From: Halobacillus locisalis
GTDB taxonomy: Bacteria > Bacillota > Bacilli > Bacillales > Halobacillaceae
Direction of reading: 5' to 3'
NCBI RefSeq assembly: GCF_013694105.1
Contig: NZ_JACEFG010000002.1
Location: 682,001-746,000, forward strand
Length of the DNA stretch: 64,000 nt
Part shown: positions 9,153 through 19,248 of the stretch, piece by piece
Position numbering within the stretch: position 1 is the stretch's first letter
Layout of the letters: every line of letters begins with the position of its first letter
Translations under genes and position numbers: made by a program
Notes under the pieces: generated by a model
The model's database searches: none
What the model was told of the DNA's origin: nothing
What the model saw: the letters and a program-made list of their open reading frames with translations, nothing else

Positions 9153-9302
9153 TTAAAGGGAGTCCTTAGGGGCTCTTTTTTTCTTCATCTTTTTAAAAAA
9201 GCTTTGATTAGCGATGTTATTAAGGATAGAGGGCGGCGAAACTTTCCCCTTAACCTGATTAATGAAGAGATTCACTCGCTTCCTTATGTAATCTTCGCGC
9301 AT
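9153..9302 (-). CDS. Possible 49-residue basic protein
   Basis: The ATG at 9302 is preceded on the minus strand by TAGGAGG at seven bases; an ATG two codons upstream is too close to it. The product M-R-E-D-Y-I-R-K-R-V-N-L-F... ends in a lysine-rich tail and has no recognisable family. A plus-strand hairpin with T run (9160-9183) overlaps its 3' end, so it could also be a chance frame. Confidence 0.4.
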   Translation of the reverse strand: MREDYIRKRVNLFINQVKGKVSPPSILNNIANQSFFKKMKKKRAPKDSL

Positions 9303-9472
9303 TTTCATTCCTCCTATAGAGCATCTCTTAGTATTGTATGTAAGTTGGAATAAAGTAATCATTTACCCTGTGTTTTCTTAGAGAAGCGTTGGAGTCAGAG
9401 GAAAGTATCTTTGATTTCGCTCTTTTTAATATTCATTCCACTCTACATCAGAACCGTCCCCACGAAAAAACA

Positions 9473-9505
9473 CAAAAAAACATCCCCCATCGAAATGGAG
9501 GATGC
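9473..9505 (-). terminator. Subtilase gene terminator
   Basis: On the minus strand CATCCTCCAT, a TTCG tetraloop and ATGGGGGATG are followed by seven T. It lies 13 bases past the protease stop. Confidence 0.85.
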
Positions 9506-9517
9506 CTTCATTTGAGA

Positions 9518-10720
9518 TTAATATTGAACAGCGTCTAGAGAGTTGATCAGACCGTGCTCGAAGTAGTAGCCAGTACCACTGATCGGGTCAGCTGTTTGCT
9601 CGATGGCAGCGCGAATATTAGAGTTCGAGCGACCTTGAGAAGCGAGCAGTCCGGCCAGCCCGGCGACATGCGGAGCGGCCATAGATGTTCCGGATTTATA
9701 AGCATATCCGTTGTTCGGTGTTGTAGAAGCAATGGATACACCTGGTGCCGTAACGTCAACCCACGTTCCATAGTTCGAGAAGGAAGCGACATTGTTGGAG
9801 CTATCTACAGCACCTACCGCAATCGCATTCGTGTAAGAAGCAGGTTCGAATGTTGTGGAAACTCCGTCGTTACCAGCAGCGGCAATCACGACAGATCCAC
9901 TGTTCCAAGCATAATCCACAGCATCTTCTAATGTCTGAGTATCACAGTTACAACCAAGAGAAAGGTTGATGACTTCAGCACCAACATCAGCAGAGTAACG
10001 GATCGCATCCGCAATATCATTCAATGAACCATTTCCTTGAGCGTTCAACGCACGAACAGCAAGGATTTTCGTATTAGGAGCCATACCAGCAACACCTGTA
10101 CCGTTATTCGTTTCCGCAGCGGCTGTACCGGCAACGTGTGTACCGTGACTGTTCAGGTCCATCGGGTAGTAATCATTATCGACAAAGTCATATCCTAAAA
10201 TCGTTTTGTCGTTCAAGTCTGGGTGGTTATAATCTACACCAGAGTCGATGATCGCGATCTCTTGGGAACTGCTACCTTGTGTAATATCCCAAGCAGCCGG
10301 TGTATCCGTGTTTTGTGGTCCGTATTGATAACCACTGTAGTAAGTATCATTTGGTGTGAAGGTCGCTTCGAACAAGTAGTTCGGTTCCGCGTATTCAACG
10401 TTCGGATTGTTGTTCAATGCCTTCACAACAGCTTCAACATTTCCTACCTTAAGTACTTTTACCTTCGAATCGACTACGGCTTCATTGTCCTCTAGAACAT
10501 TAGCATCGAATTTTTCTAATTGTTTACTAGAAAGGCTTTTGCCTTCTTTGAATTTAACGACCACTTCACCTTTCTTATACTTTCCTACCTCTTCAGATAG
10601 GTTGATTTTGTTGTCTTTGACAGGTGCATCAACACCAGGAGCGGCGAAAGCTTGACCAGAAACAGGAAGGACGGCTAACGTAGCAGCGAGTGACAGAGTT
10701 GCGAGCTTTTTGAATTTCAA
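9518..10720 (-). CDS. Secreted subtilisin-family serine protease (S8)
   Basis: 400 residues. A signal peptide ends in A-F-A-A (residues 1-27), followed by an inhibitor I9-type propeptide (about 48-118, ending N-V-E-Y-A-E-P-N-Y) and the catalytic domain. The triad is visible: Asp159 in I-I-D-S-G-V-D, His192 in S-H-G-T-H-V-A-G and Ser346 in G-T-S-M-A-A-P-H; Asn284 would form the oxyanion hole. The acidic surface suits a salt-active enzyme. The segment L-G-C-N-C-D near 255 carries two cysteines that most bacterial subtilisins lack, a possible disulfide or metal site. It is monocistronic with its own terminator. Confidence 0.95.
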   Translation of the reverse strand: MKFKKLATLSLAATLAVLPVSGQAFAAPGVDAPVKDNKINLSEEVGKYKKGEVVVKFKEGKSLSSKQLEKFDANVLEDNEAVVDSKVKVLKVGNVEAVVKALNNNPNVEYAEPNYLFEATFTPNDTYYSGYQYGPQNTDTPAAWDITQGSSSQEIAIIDSGVDYNHPDLNDKTILGYDFVDNDYYPMDLNSHGTHVAGTAAAETNNGTGVAGMAPNTKILAVRALNAQGNGSLNDIADAIRYSADVGAEVINLSLGCNCDTQTLEDAVDYAWNSGSVVIAAAGNDGVSTTFEPASYTNAIAVGAVDSSNNVASFSNYGTWVDVTAPGVSIASTTPNNGYAYKSGTSMAAPHVAGLAGLLASQGRSNSNIRAAIEQTADPISGTGYYFEHGLINSLDAVQY

Positions 10721-10911
10721 ATTCTATTCCTCCTTAAAAAGATATACTCTACATATTCTGAGAAATAGACAGAATACCTGCTAAATCGGGGTTGGGATAG
10801 AGGGGGTGAATTTAGTATACTAAAGCGCCTATGTGAAGCTCACATTTCCCAAGTCCATGTAGCCAGTTGAAACTGGACTTGTAGATGATGGTTGTGGTAT
10901 ACAATTTTTTC

Positions 10912-11296
10912 GGGTGCCTGACCCCCTATGCGGTAGTGCGGTGAAGGATCTGACGTAGAAGAGAAGTCTCGCATGAGCGGGGATTCTCTTCGTAGTTTCT
11001 CTGGTGGGTTGTCTCGCCGACTTTGACTGTATGAAACTACCACAACGGTAGAGAACCGTAGTATTAACGCAGTTTTTAGGAGTGAGATATAGTGAAACTG
11101 TCTTAATAGGAATGCTAAAGACGTTATTGGTAAATATCAGTGACCAAAACCGCTATAATGACGGTCATTAATACAGCTTTCGCCCTCACTCTCTGTTCAA
11201 AAGGTTGTTAAGAGATGTAATCGGGATTCGGACTCACTTGGTAACCTGATACGACCAATTAATTTTCTTCAAACTTCACACGAGAACCGTCCCCAC
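10912..11296. repeat. GGTGCCTG element plus AAAACCG-box repeat, copy 2
   Basis: Begins with GGGTGCCTGACCCC and CGGTAGTGCGGTGAAGGATC (same start as 15827), then from 11022 a diverged copy of the AAAACCG-box family (CTTTGACTGTAT, ATTAACGCAGTTTTTAGG, CAGTGACCAAAACCG). It closes with ACACGAGAACCGTCCCCA at 11279-11294. The gap from 10721 to 11488 holds no gene; the stretch after 11300 should contain the promoter of the nuclease gene. Confidence 0.6.
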
Positions 11297-11488
11297 AAAC
11301 ACCCACAAACACCTCTGTTGGAAAAATGGGGATGAAAACTATATCATATGTCACTTTCTTAACGAGGGATGAGCAGGCCCAACGGCTCGTTTTTGTAAAC
11401 AAGTTGTAAAAGAAGATTTCAAGCTTCCCATCTATGTTACTTTAAGAATTGAAAGAATAATCACATTCCATGGATGGAGGACGAGGCA

Positions 11489-13450
11489 ATGCGTAAGTGG
11501 AAGTCTAGTTTCTTAGTAGTCATGATGATGGTGTTGAGTTTATCAGGGATTCCGGTCACCCAGTCTTCTCATGCGGCCACGACGAATGATGTGGTCATCA
11601 ATGAGGTAGCCTGGATGGGGACAGACGTCAGTTACAACGATGAATGGATTGAGCTTTACAATACGACCGATTCTACGATTTCTCTGGAAGGATGGACTTT
11701 GAATGCGACAGATGGATCTCCGCAAATCAGCTTATCAGGTTCGATTGCGGCAGGAGGACATTACATATTGGAAAGAACCGATGATTCGACGCTTTCGAAT
11801 GTGACAGCCGACCTCATCTATACAGGTTCGCTGAGCAATTCAGGCGAAGCCCTGGAACTGCATGATGGTGCTGGTGTCATCGATAGCGTCGATGCTTGGC
11901 ACGCTGGGGATAACAGTACGAAAGCGACAATGGAGCGAATCGACCCACAAGCAAGCGGGACGGACAGCTCGAATTGGAAAACGGCAACCGATACATATAC
12001 GGAAGGATTCGGAACGCCTTCATCAAGCAGCAGTCAGGCCCCAGAGACCGGGTGCTCGACGACAGCCCAGCAGTTGAACAATGTGAGTGATGCACCGGGG
12101 AGTATCAACGTGTACTTCAATAAGTGCGCTTACGAGGATTTTGCCACACCAGGAAATGAAGCGAACTACAATGTGAACTTGGAGGATCGCCTGATTCACC
12201 GCATCAACAACGCGACGACGTCGATCGACTTTGCCACTTATGAAATCAACCTCCCGGGAATCATCGATGCGCTTGTGAATAAAGCAGCCGAGGGCGTCGA
12301 CGTGCGCGTGATCGCCGATGCGAAAGATGGCAGCGACCCACATTATGCAGAGCGTTACCAGACAATGCGTTTGTATGTTGAAAAATTGGTACGTGGAGCG
12401 GATAACGTTGTCGGGACATCCGACGATACGGAGGTGTTTTCGGACTCGTTGATGCTTGCCGTCGAGGATCAGGCGCTTCGTCAAGAATTCGGACTGCCAT
12501 CTAGTCCTGAGGGCTTGGAGGCTGTGACGGCGGAAGTCGGAAATGGCACTGAGTCCGGCTACATGCTTGCGGATGCTGAGCAGAAAGAGGATGGCGGATA
12601 CTATTCCCCAGGCAACCAGATGCACAATAAATTCGCGGTCATCGACGGCGAATGGGTCTTCACAGGAAGCTGGAACTTCACGGTGACAGGACTTTATGGC
12701 ACGGAGGAAAACATGCAGAATGACGTGCTCGGAGGCAACACGCAGCATGTCGTCGAACTGAATTCAAGCGACCTTGCCGATGTCTTCAAAACGGAATTCG
12801 ATGAGATGTGGGGAAGCACTGGACTGACGCCAGACCCTGCCGTTTCAAACTATCACGGACGCAAAATTGACAACACGCTTCATACGGTAAATGTCGGTGG
12901 AAAAGAAGTCGACATTTACTTCTCCGCGGGTGACGATGCGATTGGCGAAATGACGTCTTACGTGAAAAATGAAGCCGACTACAGCAGCTATTTCTCCATC
13001 TTTGCCTGGAGTGACCAAGCGCTTGTCGACGAACTGAAATACAAATGGGAAGGGTCCTACAATGATTTGGAAGGAAGCCTGACCGGATTCGATGTGCGCG
13101 GCGTCTTCGATCAGAGCTTCTGGAACCAATGGTGGTCCGCTTCGATCGAAATGACCGGACGCACCGCGAGCCAAACGTCCATCAATAACCCGAACGTCCG
13201 CTGGAACAACGCGGCCCCGGTATATGAGGACGCGGAAGATCGCAAAATGCACGCGAAAACGATGTTGATTGATTCAACGCACCCATCAAGCGACCCGACA
13301 ACCATCGTCGGTTCCACCAACTGGAGCACGAACGGCAACGACATCAATGATGAGAATATGCTGTTCATCCATGATGCGGATGTGACGAATCAATTCTTGC
13401 AGGAGTTTTATGCGCGTTATGATGTCGCGGGTGGCCAGATCCCGAATTGA
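11489..13450 (+). CDS. Secreted lamin-tail/phospholipase D-superfamily nuclease
   Basis: 653 residues from ATG 11489, eight bases after GGAGG; an ATG five codons upstream lies in the ribosome binding site. A signal peptide (about 1-29, ending S-S-H-A-A) is followed by a lamin-tail domain (about 32-150: V-I-N-E-V-A-W-M-G, E-W-I-E-L-Y-N). Two PLD half-sites follow: H379-N-K-F-A-V-I-D with G-S-W-N-F, and H588-A-K-T-M-L-I-D with G-S-T-N-W-S. The two HxKxxxxD motifs form one active site using a phosphohistidine. Lamin-tail plus PLD is typical of secreted bacterial nucleases, so degradation of extracellular DNA is the likely role; a phospholipid substrate is less likely. Confidence 0.88.
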   Translation: MRKWKSSFLVVMMMVLSLSGIPVTQSSHAATTNDVVINEVAWMGTDVSYNDEWIELYNTTDSTISLEGWTLNATDGSPQISLSGSIAAGGHYILERTDDSTLSNVTADLIYTGSLSNSGEALELHDGAGVIDSVDAWHAGDNSTKATMERIDPQASGTDSSNWKTATDTYTEGFGTPSSSSSQAPETGCSTTAQQLNNVSDAPGSINVYFNKCAYEDFATPGNEANYNVNLEDRLIHRINNATTSIDFATYEINLPGIIDALVNKAAEGVDVRVIADAKDGSDPHYAERYQTMRLYVEKLVRGADNVVGTSDDTEVFSDSLMLAVEDQALRQEFGLPSSPEGLEAVTAEVGNGTESGYMLADAEQKEDGGYYSPGNQMHNKFAVIDGEWVFTGSWNFTVTGLYGTEENMQNDVLGGNTQHVVELNSSDLADVFKTEFDEMWGSTGLTPDPAVSNYHGRKIDNTLHTVNVGGKEVDIYFSAGDDAIGEMTSYVKNEADYSSYFSIFAWSDQALVDELKYKWEGSYNDLEGSLTGFDVRGVFDQSFWNQWWSASIEMTGRTASQTSINNPNVRWNNAAPVYEDAEDRKMHAKTMLIDSTHPSSDPTTIVGSTNWSTNGNDINDENMLFIHDADVTNQFLQEFYARYDVAGGQIPN

Positions 13451-13468
13451 TTTTGGGGGGAGAAAAGG

Positions 13469-13511
13469 AAGTCCTGCTTGAGAGGAAACTCTTGAGCGGG
13501 GCTTCTTTTTT
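13469..13511 (+). terminator. Terminator of the PLD nuclease gene
   Basis: AAGTCCTGCTTGAGAG pairs with CTCTTGAGCGGGGCTT around GAAA, followed by six T; a near copy of the terminator at 7608. Confidence 0.8.
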
Positions 13512-13523
13512 AGTCACGGCGCT

Positions 13524-13801
13524 CTCGACGGTTTTGATTCTATTCAGTCATCAAAACAGTCGAGAAGAAGGGTATCAACGCGGTTTTAGGAACGTTGGAT
13601 TAGTGAAACTGCTTTGACGGGAGTGATCAAGAAGTTTTCAATGAATGTCAGCGTTCAAAAACGTCTTGAAGAGGTACATCACCACAGTTTTCAGTATAGC
13701 TCCCGTTCGAAAGTGTCGAGAAGGGGCGCAATCGGGAAACTCACCATGAGAACCGTCCCCACGACCAGACCGCCACAAACCAAACAACAGAACCGTCCCC
13801 A
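13524..13801. repeat. AAAACCG-box repeat, copy 3
   Basis: Same block order as the copy at 7660: CGGTTTTGATTCTATTCAG, TATCAACGCGGTTTTAGG, GAATGTCAGCGTTCAAAAAC, CATCACCACAGTTTTCAGT. It is followed by two GAACCGTCCCCA motifs only 40 bases apart (13750 and 13790). It fills most of the gap before the membrane protein gene. Confidence 0.7.
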
Positions 13802-13882
13802 CGAGGCCGTCATCATTGAAAATCTTGGTCTTTCTGTATAGGATGAGGTCATCAGAGCGTCTATTAGATAGGAGAAATGACC

Positions 13883-15250
13883 GTGCGCAAGCTATCGAAC
13901 CATTTATACATATTTTACTCGTTCGTCTTCCTGCTCAGCATCCTACACGTGTTTTGGCAGAATACCACGCTATTCACAATTATCGGGGTGCTGGCGATTG
14001 TCATGACGGCAATCAGCTTCCCCCGTTCCGATCGCATTTTCAAAATTCTCGGCTTCGTGCTTCTGGCAGCGGGTACCTTTTTCTTCTTTTCGGGAGAAGC
14101 GACATTGAAGGATATCCCGTTATTCTTCGCGGGTAACATCAGTTTATTGCTTTTGATTTCGATGCTTCCTTGGATGAATAGTGTCGTCCGGGCTGGACGG
14201 TATAATAAGCTACTTCAGTCACTGCTCGGTGGGAACGTGCGTGGACTCGGAACGTTGTATGCACGCAGTGAAGTGACGATGGTGTCGCTTGCCGCTTTTC
14301 TAAATCTATCATCCGCGACGATTTCACAGGATTTACTGAAGGAAAAAATGAAAAACGTGAACACGAAAGTGCGCAACAGCTTCATCACGATGGCAACGCT
14401 AAGAGGATATTCGCTGGCTCTATTGTGGAGTCCACTTGAAATCCTGCTCGCGACGTCGATTTTCATTACCGGAGCGAATTACTTACAAGTGCTACCTTGG
14501 ATGCTTCTGATTGCAGTAATCGGCATTGCGCTGGACTCGTTAGTAGGAAAATGGATGTTCCGCAATGAAGAGATTCCAGCTGGTTCGACGAAAGAGGCGC
14601 CGCCTGTCGACAAGAAAAAGTTCAGCCAGTTCATCGCCGCACTCGTCTTGTTTCTCTGCACCGTCGTCTTCCTCGGTAACGTCGTTCAGCTCGACTTTCT
14701 GTTCTCGGTCACAATCTCGATTTTCCCGTTCGCTTTCTTGTGGGCCGTCTTGGTCAAACGCAGGAGAAGCTTCCTTCATATCGGATGGCCGACGTGGAAG
14801 TGGAAAACGAATCGGTTGGACAACTTCATCGTGCTGCTCCTATCACTCTCGTTTTTGACCGAAACATTGAATGTGTCGCCTTACCTGAGTTACTTGCAAA
14901 ACCCGCTCATTGCGCTTGAAGGGAACCCGCTATGGATCATGTTCTTCATACAAGGGGCGTTCTTGATTCTGACGTTGATTGGGGTCCATCCGATTGCAAC
15001 GATGGGGATTTTCGGCGGAGTGAGTGCGCTCTTGACCGGCACATTTCCACCTGTTACGCTGACGATTCTTCTGACGACATGCGCCATTGCGACGGTACCT
15101 GCCGCGCCTTATGGACTGATTGTCACGATTACGTCTGTAGCACTTAGGATGAATCCGTATCAGATTGTCTTGCGAAATCTACCGTACAGCATAGGTTTGG
15201 GGCTGATCGGAATCGGCATCACCTCGCTGTCGCTATGGGTCTATTCATAA
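13883..15250 (+). CDS. Polytopic membrane protein, unknown function
   Basis: About 455 residues with roughly 11-13 hydrophobic helices and a charged cytoplasmic loop near 225-240. GTG at 13883 lies eight bases after AGGAG; ATG at 13877 is only two bases from it. The overall layout with two halves and a G-x-H-P-I-A-T-M-G-I-F-G-G segment near 370 resembles ion-transporter-superfamily permeases, but this is a guess. The 183-residue anchored protein follows after 15 bases, so the two are an operon. Confidence 0.7.
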   Translation: MRKLSNHLYIFYSFVFLLSILHVFWQNTTLFTIIGVLAIVMTAISFPRSDRIFKILGFVLLAAGTFFFFSGEATLKDIPLFFAGNISLLLLISMLPWMNSVVRAGRYNKLLQSLLGGNVRGLGTLYARSEVTMVSLAAFLNLSSATISQDLLKEKMKNVNTKVRNSFITMATLRGYSLALLWSPLEILLATSIFITGANYLQVLPWMLLIAVIGIALDSLVGKWMFRNEEIPAGSTKEAPPVDKKKFSQFIAALVLFLCTVVFLGNVVQLDFLFSVTISIFPFAFLWAVLVKRRRSFLHIGWPTWKWKTNRLDNFIVLLLSLSFLTETLNVSPYLSYLQNPLIALEGNPLWIMFFIQGAFLILTLIGVHPIATMGIFGGVSALLTGTFPPVTLTILLTTCAIATVPAAPYGLIVTITSVALRMNPYQIVLRNLPYSIGLGLIGIGITSLSLWVYS

Positions 15251-15265
15251 AAGAAGGGAGATTAT

Positions 15266-15817
15266 ATGAAAAAGAAAGCATTAATCATCATTCCGTTCGT
15301 CTTGCTTGCGGCATTATTATTCTACCAATCGTATAAAAAACATACGTATTACACGATATTAGATGAAACATTGGCTACGAACGTTGAAAGAAACATGAAT
15401 TATTTCTTCAGCTATGCGACGTTGCTGGATCGAATGGCCAACCCGAACGTGCAGAGACGGACGCAGGAGGAAATTGAAAGAAGTGCATGGAGATTTGAGG
15501 TTCTCGTTACAGAAATCGAGACAGAGAACACGGCCCTGATCGATGCCGGAGTGCTTCCGCAATCCGCGGACATCGATGGTTTGGAAAAGAAGGCGGAGGT
15601 CATCGTCGCATCGATGGAGCAATATTTAAAATACGAACCAGATGAAATTCCAGTCGACTTACAGGAGACACTTGACAGTCAAGGAGAGTACCTGGCCTCC
15701 ATTGAAGCACAGATAGATTTCGAGGACTTGAAGGTGGAAGATATAGAAGGGATTTTCCTCCAGTTCGACATGCATGTGGGTCTGATGGAAGAGTGGCAGT
15801 ATAAGTATTACGATTGA
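15266..15817 (+). CDS. Membrane-anchored protein of unknown function
   Basis: 183 residues. A single N-terminal hydrophobic helix (about 5-22) after M-K-K-K is followed by a largely helical acidic domain outside the membrane. It follows the polytopic protein by 15 bases with a GAAGGGAG ribosome binding site and is likely its partner. No family recognised. Confidence 0.65.
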   Translation: MKKKALIIIPFVLLAALLFYQSYKKHTYYTILDETLATNVERNMNYFFSYATLLDRMANPNVQRRTQEEIERSAWRFEVLVTEIETENTALIDAGVLPQSADIDGLEKKAEVIVASMEQYLKYEPDEIPVDLQETLDSQGEYLASIEAQIDFEDLKVEDIEGIFLQFDMHVGLMEEWQYKYYD

Positions 15818-15826
15818 CGTTTTTTT

Positions 15827-16111
15827 GGGTGCCTCCCCCCCCACTACGGTAGTGCGATAAAGGGATCTCAACGTTTTTGACTGTATCCAGCCACCAAAAC
15901 GGTTGAGAGGAGTCGCATCAAAGCAGTTTTAAGGAGGACGTCTCACTGAAACTGCTTAGACGGCCATCCTCACCACGTTTTTGATGAATGTTACAGTGCA
16001 AAACCGTTGAGATGAGGATCATCACCACAGTTTCTAGTCTCGTTCACGTTGAAAAGTGTCGAGAGGATGCTACAGGGGGACAGGTCCGACTCTACACGAG
16101 AACCGTCCCCA
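15827..16111. repeat. GGTGCCT element plus AAAACCG-box repeat, copy 4
   Basis: Starts with GGGTGCCTCCC and ACGGTAGTGCGATAAAGG (compare 10912), continues from 15868 with TTTTTGACTGTATCCAG, GCATCAAAGCAGTTTTAAGG, GCAAAACCGTTGAGATGAGG and ATCACCACAGTTTCTAGT, and ends in ACACGAGAACCGTCCCCA at 16096-16111. It occupies the whole gap up to the next ribosome binding site. Confidence 0.7.
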
Positions 16112-16132
16112 TAACAAAAGGAGGTGGAGGGC

Positions 16133-16744
16133 ATGCAGATTCCTCCTTATTTATTGATGCGCGTGATTGCCGCGATTATCGGAATTTTATTATTTGTTTT
16201 ACTTACGGCACAAACGAAGGAGAAAAAGAAGAAGAGAGTCGAAACGTTCGTCTCGTTACTGACGACGATCTTCATTTGGATGTTCGTCATGAAATTCGTG
16301 ACGAAGTTTCCTCTGTTACTGGAGCACCCGCTCACCGTATTAGCGTACCCGAGTGGTACGCTGGAGTTTTATTTGGGACTGGTTGTCACGGGCATTGTAT
16401 TTGTGCGGACGATTAGAAAGGAAAAGTGGAAAACGGACACTTATAAAGAGCTCTTTCAGCTATTTGCTGCCACTATGTTTTCCTTTTATTTCTTGATTAC
16501 CGTCTTCTACGGGGAGCGGCCGCTAGTGGAGCTGAGTTTATGGTTCGTCCTCTACATCGGTTCTCTTCTCGTAAAGAAACACCAGCTATTCTGGTTCTCT
16601 GCAAGTATGGCAACAGCTATTATTGCGAGCCTGTTTTCTAGTGCTCCGAACGTAATGGGAATCCGTATTCACGCCGCCTTTTATCTTATCGTGGGGACGG
16701 TTCTCGTGATTGGTTTTCTCATACAAAGGAGGAGAGTGACGTGA
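16133..16744 (+). CDS. Membrane protein coupled to a thiol oxidoreductase
   Basis: 203 residues from ATG 16133 (AGGAGG upstream; a GTG at 16124 lies in the ribosome binding site). About six hydrophobic helices, with lysine-rich loops. It contains no cysteine, so it cannot be a CcdA-type electron carrier although it is translationally coupled (TGATG) to a TlpA/ResA-like gene. Family not recognised; a structural or assembly partner of the thioredoxin-like protein is the simplest inference. Confidence 0.65.
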   Translation: MQIPPYLLMRVIAAIIGILLFVLLTAQTKEKKKKRVETFVSLLTTIFIWMFVMKFVTKFPLLLEHPLTVLAYPSGTLEFYLGLVVTGIVFVRTIRKEKWKTDTYKELFQLFAATMFSFYFLITVFYGERPLVELSLWFVLYIGSLLVKKHQLFWFSASMATAIIASLFSSAPNVMGIRIHAAFYLIVGTVLVIGFLIQRRRVT

Positions 16745-17295
16745 TGAAGAAGTTGGTGATTGCGGTCATCGTGACGGCGATGTTCGGCTGGGCCGTCTAC
16801 GATATGATCGACTCGAGGCAGATGACGACGTCAGAAGACAGCCCAGCGACCGGAGAAGCTTCACCTAATGAGGATACCGGATTATCGAAAGGGCAGCTGG
16901 CTCCGGATTTTACCCTAGAAAGATTGAATGGGGAGACGGTGTCGCTATCGGATTATAGAGGTGAAAAGGTGATGCTCAATTTCTGGGCGACGTGGTGCCC
17001 GCCGTGCCGGGCGGAGATGCCGGATATGGAGCGGATCCACCAAGAGAAAGATGTGACGATTCTCGCTGTCAACTTGACGGATACGGAAAATAAGCGGGAG
17101 GACGTTCGTGATTTCGCTGAGGACTTCGAGCTGACTTTTCCGATTGTGATGGATGAGCAGGCTGAGGTGAAGGAGATGTATCAAATTCGCCCGGTTCCGA
17201 CTTCGATTTTTATTGATGAAGAGGGGCGGCTGCAGGCGATTGTGCGTGGCGCGATGAATTATGACATGATGATTCAGCGGTTCAATGCGCTGTGA
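16744..17295 (+). CDS. TlpA/ResA-like membrane-anchored thiol-disulfide oxidoreductase
   Basis: 183 residues from ATG 16744, which overlaps the previous stop; GTG at 16741 is also possible. One N-terminal membrane helix (about 3-20), an acidic linker, then a TlpA/AhpC-TSA-type thioredoxin fold from about 50: L-A-P-D-F-T-L, W-A-T-W-C85-P-P-C88 and the cis-proline segment R-P-V-P-T-S. Such proteins reduce or exchange disulfides outside the membrane, for example in cytochrome c maturation (ResA). Its own partner gene encodes a cysteine-free membrane protein, so the electron donor must be elsewhere. Confidence 0.88.
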   Translation: MKKLVIAVIVTAMFGWAVYDMIDSRQMTTSEDSPATGEASPNEDTGLSKGQLAPDFTLERLNGETVSLSDYRGEKVMLNFWATWCPPCRAEMPDMERIHQEKDVTILAVNLTDTENKREDVRDFAEDFELTFPIVMDEQAEVKEMYQIRPVPTSIFIDEEGRLQAIVRGAMNYDMMIQRFNAL

Positions 17296-17298
17296 TGA

Positions 17299-17351
17299 AA
17301 GGACAGGTAAACGTGGCATAGAGCCACAATTGCCTGTCCATTTGTTTTTTT
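17299..17351 (+). terminator. Terminator after the thiol oxidoreductase gene
   Basis: GGACAGG pairs with CCTGTCC with an inner GTGGC/GCCAC stem, followed by a T run. Confidence 0.8.
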
Positions 17352-17368
17352 ATTTTCAGACGGGGTAA
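17344..17368 (+). promoter_or_regulatory. Possible SigB-type promoter of the SDR gene
   Basis: GTTTTT (17344-17349), 13 bases, then GGGTAA (17363-17368) resembles the GTTTAA-N12-15-GGGTAT pattern of SigB promoters, 43 bases before the SDR start. The -35 part lies within the T run of the previous terminator, which weakens the call. Confidence 0.4.
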
Positions 17369-17411
17369 TTTAATAGAGGAAGATACTTAAACAACTATTG
17401 GAGGGACCCCT

Positions 17412-18161
17412 ATGAATAAAGTAGCGATTATTACAGGTGGAGGCAGTGGACTCGGACAATCCACGGCACTTCGTTTAGCAGATGAGAACGTGAACATCGT
17501 CGTGGTTGACGTGAAAGAAGAGACAGCCAATGAGACGGTGGATCTTGTAAAAGAAAAAGGCGTCGATGCCATCGCGGTGGTTGCGGACGTTGCGAAAAAA
17601 GAAGACGTGCAAAAGTACGTCGATAAGACGATGGAACACTTCGGACAGATCGACTACTTCTTTAATAATGCAGGTATCTCCGGAAGTGGCGGACAGTTTC
17701 TGGATACCGATGTCGAAGAAATTGAGAAGATTGTCGGCATCAACTTGTTAGGTGCGCTATACGGCGTGCGTTACGTAGCGGAAGCGATGCTGAAAAATGG
17801 CGGCGGTTCGATCGTCAATACATCATCGAGTGCCGGCGTCATCGGTCAAGACTCTGTTGTCACGTACTCGGCGACCAAACACGGCATCATCGGCCTGACG
17901 AAAAGCATGGTCGCGGAATACGCGGAACAGGGACTTCGTCTGAATGCGATTGCCCCGGGACCGACGGAAACGCCGATGGTCAAAGAATTCTTTGATAATA
18001 ACCCGAAGATGAAGGAAAGCGCGGAATCTGGCATCCCGCAGAAGCGTCTAGGTACACCAGAAGAGGTGGCTGAACTCGTGACCTTCTTGCTGACGTCGCC
18101 TGCTCAGTACATCAACGGAGAAGTCATCCGCATTGATGGTGGATTCACGAATACGAAATAA
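17412..18161 (+). CDS. Short-chain dehydrogenase/reductase
   Basis: 249 residues, the usual length of a classical SDR. NAD(P)-binding T8-G-G-G-S-G-L-G15, N-N-A-G in the middle, a serine-rich S-S-S-A-G and the catalytic Y152-S-A-T-K156; the C-terminus ends I-R-I-D-G-G-F. Asp near position 37 after the second strand (V-V-V-D-V) favours NAD over NADP. The substrate is not deducible; relatives are annotated as glucose 1-dehydrogenase or 3-oxoacyl reductase and several in Bacillus belong to the general stress regulon. GGAGGG precedes the ATG. Confidence 0.9.
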   Translation: MNKVAIITGGGSGLGQSTALRLADENVNIVVVDVKEETANETVDLVKEKGVDAIAVVADVAKKEDVQKYVDKTMEHFGQIDYFFNNAGISGSGGQFLDTDVEEIEKIVGINLLGALYGVRYVAEAMLKNGGGSIVNTSSSAGVIGQDSVVTYSATKHGIIGLTKSMVAEYAEQGLRLNAIAPGPTETPMVKEFFDNNPKMKESAESGIPQKRLGTPEEVAELVTFLLTSPAQYINGEVIRIDGGFTNTK

Positions 18162-18167
18162 AATAGG

Positions 18168-18213
18168 AAAAGGACAGATCCGCTGGCTCCGAGCCGATGG
18201 ATCTGTCCTTTTT
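18168..18213. terminator. Bidirectional terminator between SDR and ldh
   Basis: AAAAGGACAGATCC pairs with GGATCTGTCCTTTT, with A and T runs on both sides; it serves the two convergent genes. Confidence 0.85.
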
Positions 18214-18215
18214 TA

Positions 18216-19211
<996 letters not shown>

Positions 19212-19213
19212 TT

Positions 19214-19242
19214 ATTATGCGCTATTTTGGGGAAAGATTCAA
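19214..19242 (-). promoter_or_regulatory. ldh promoter
   Basis: On the minus strand TTGAAT (19242-19237), a 17-base spacer and CATAAT (19219-19214) form a SigA-type promoter. Confidence 0.75.
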
Positions 19243-19248
19243 TGGTTT

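Noticed and set aside
12023-12748. 241-codon minus-strand frame inside the PLD nuclease gene
   Set aside because: Shadow of a strongly coding, motif-bearing gene on the other strand; no supporting signals.
16744-17295. Assignment of the coupled membrane protein as CcdA
   Set aside because: The membrane protein at 16133 has no cysteine at all, so it cannot carry electrons to the thioredoxin-like protein.
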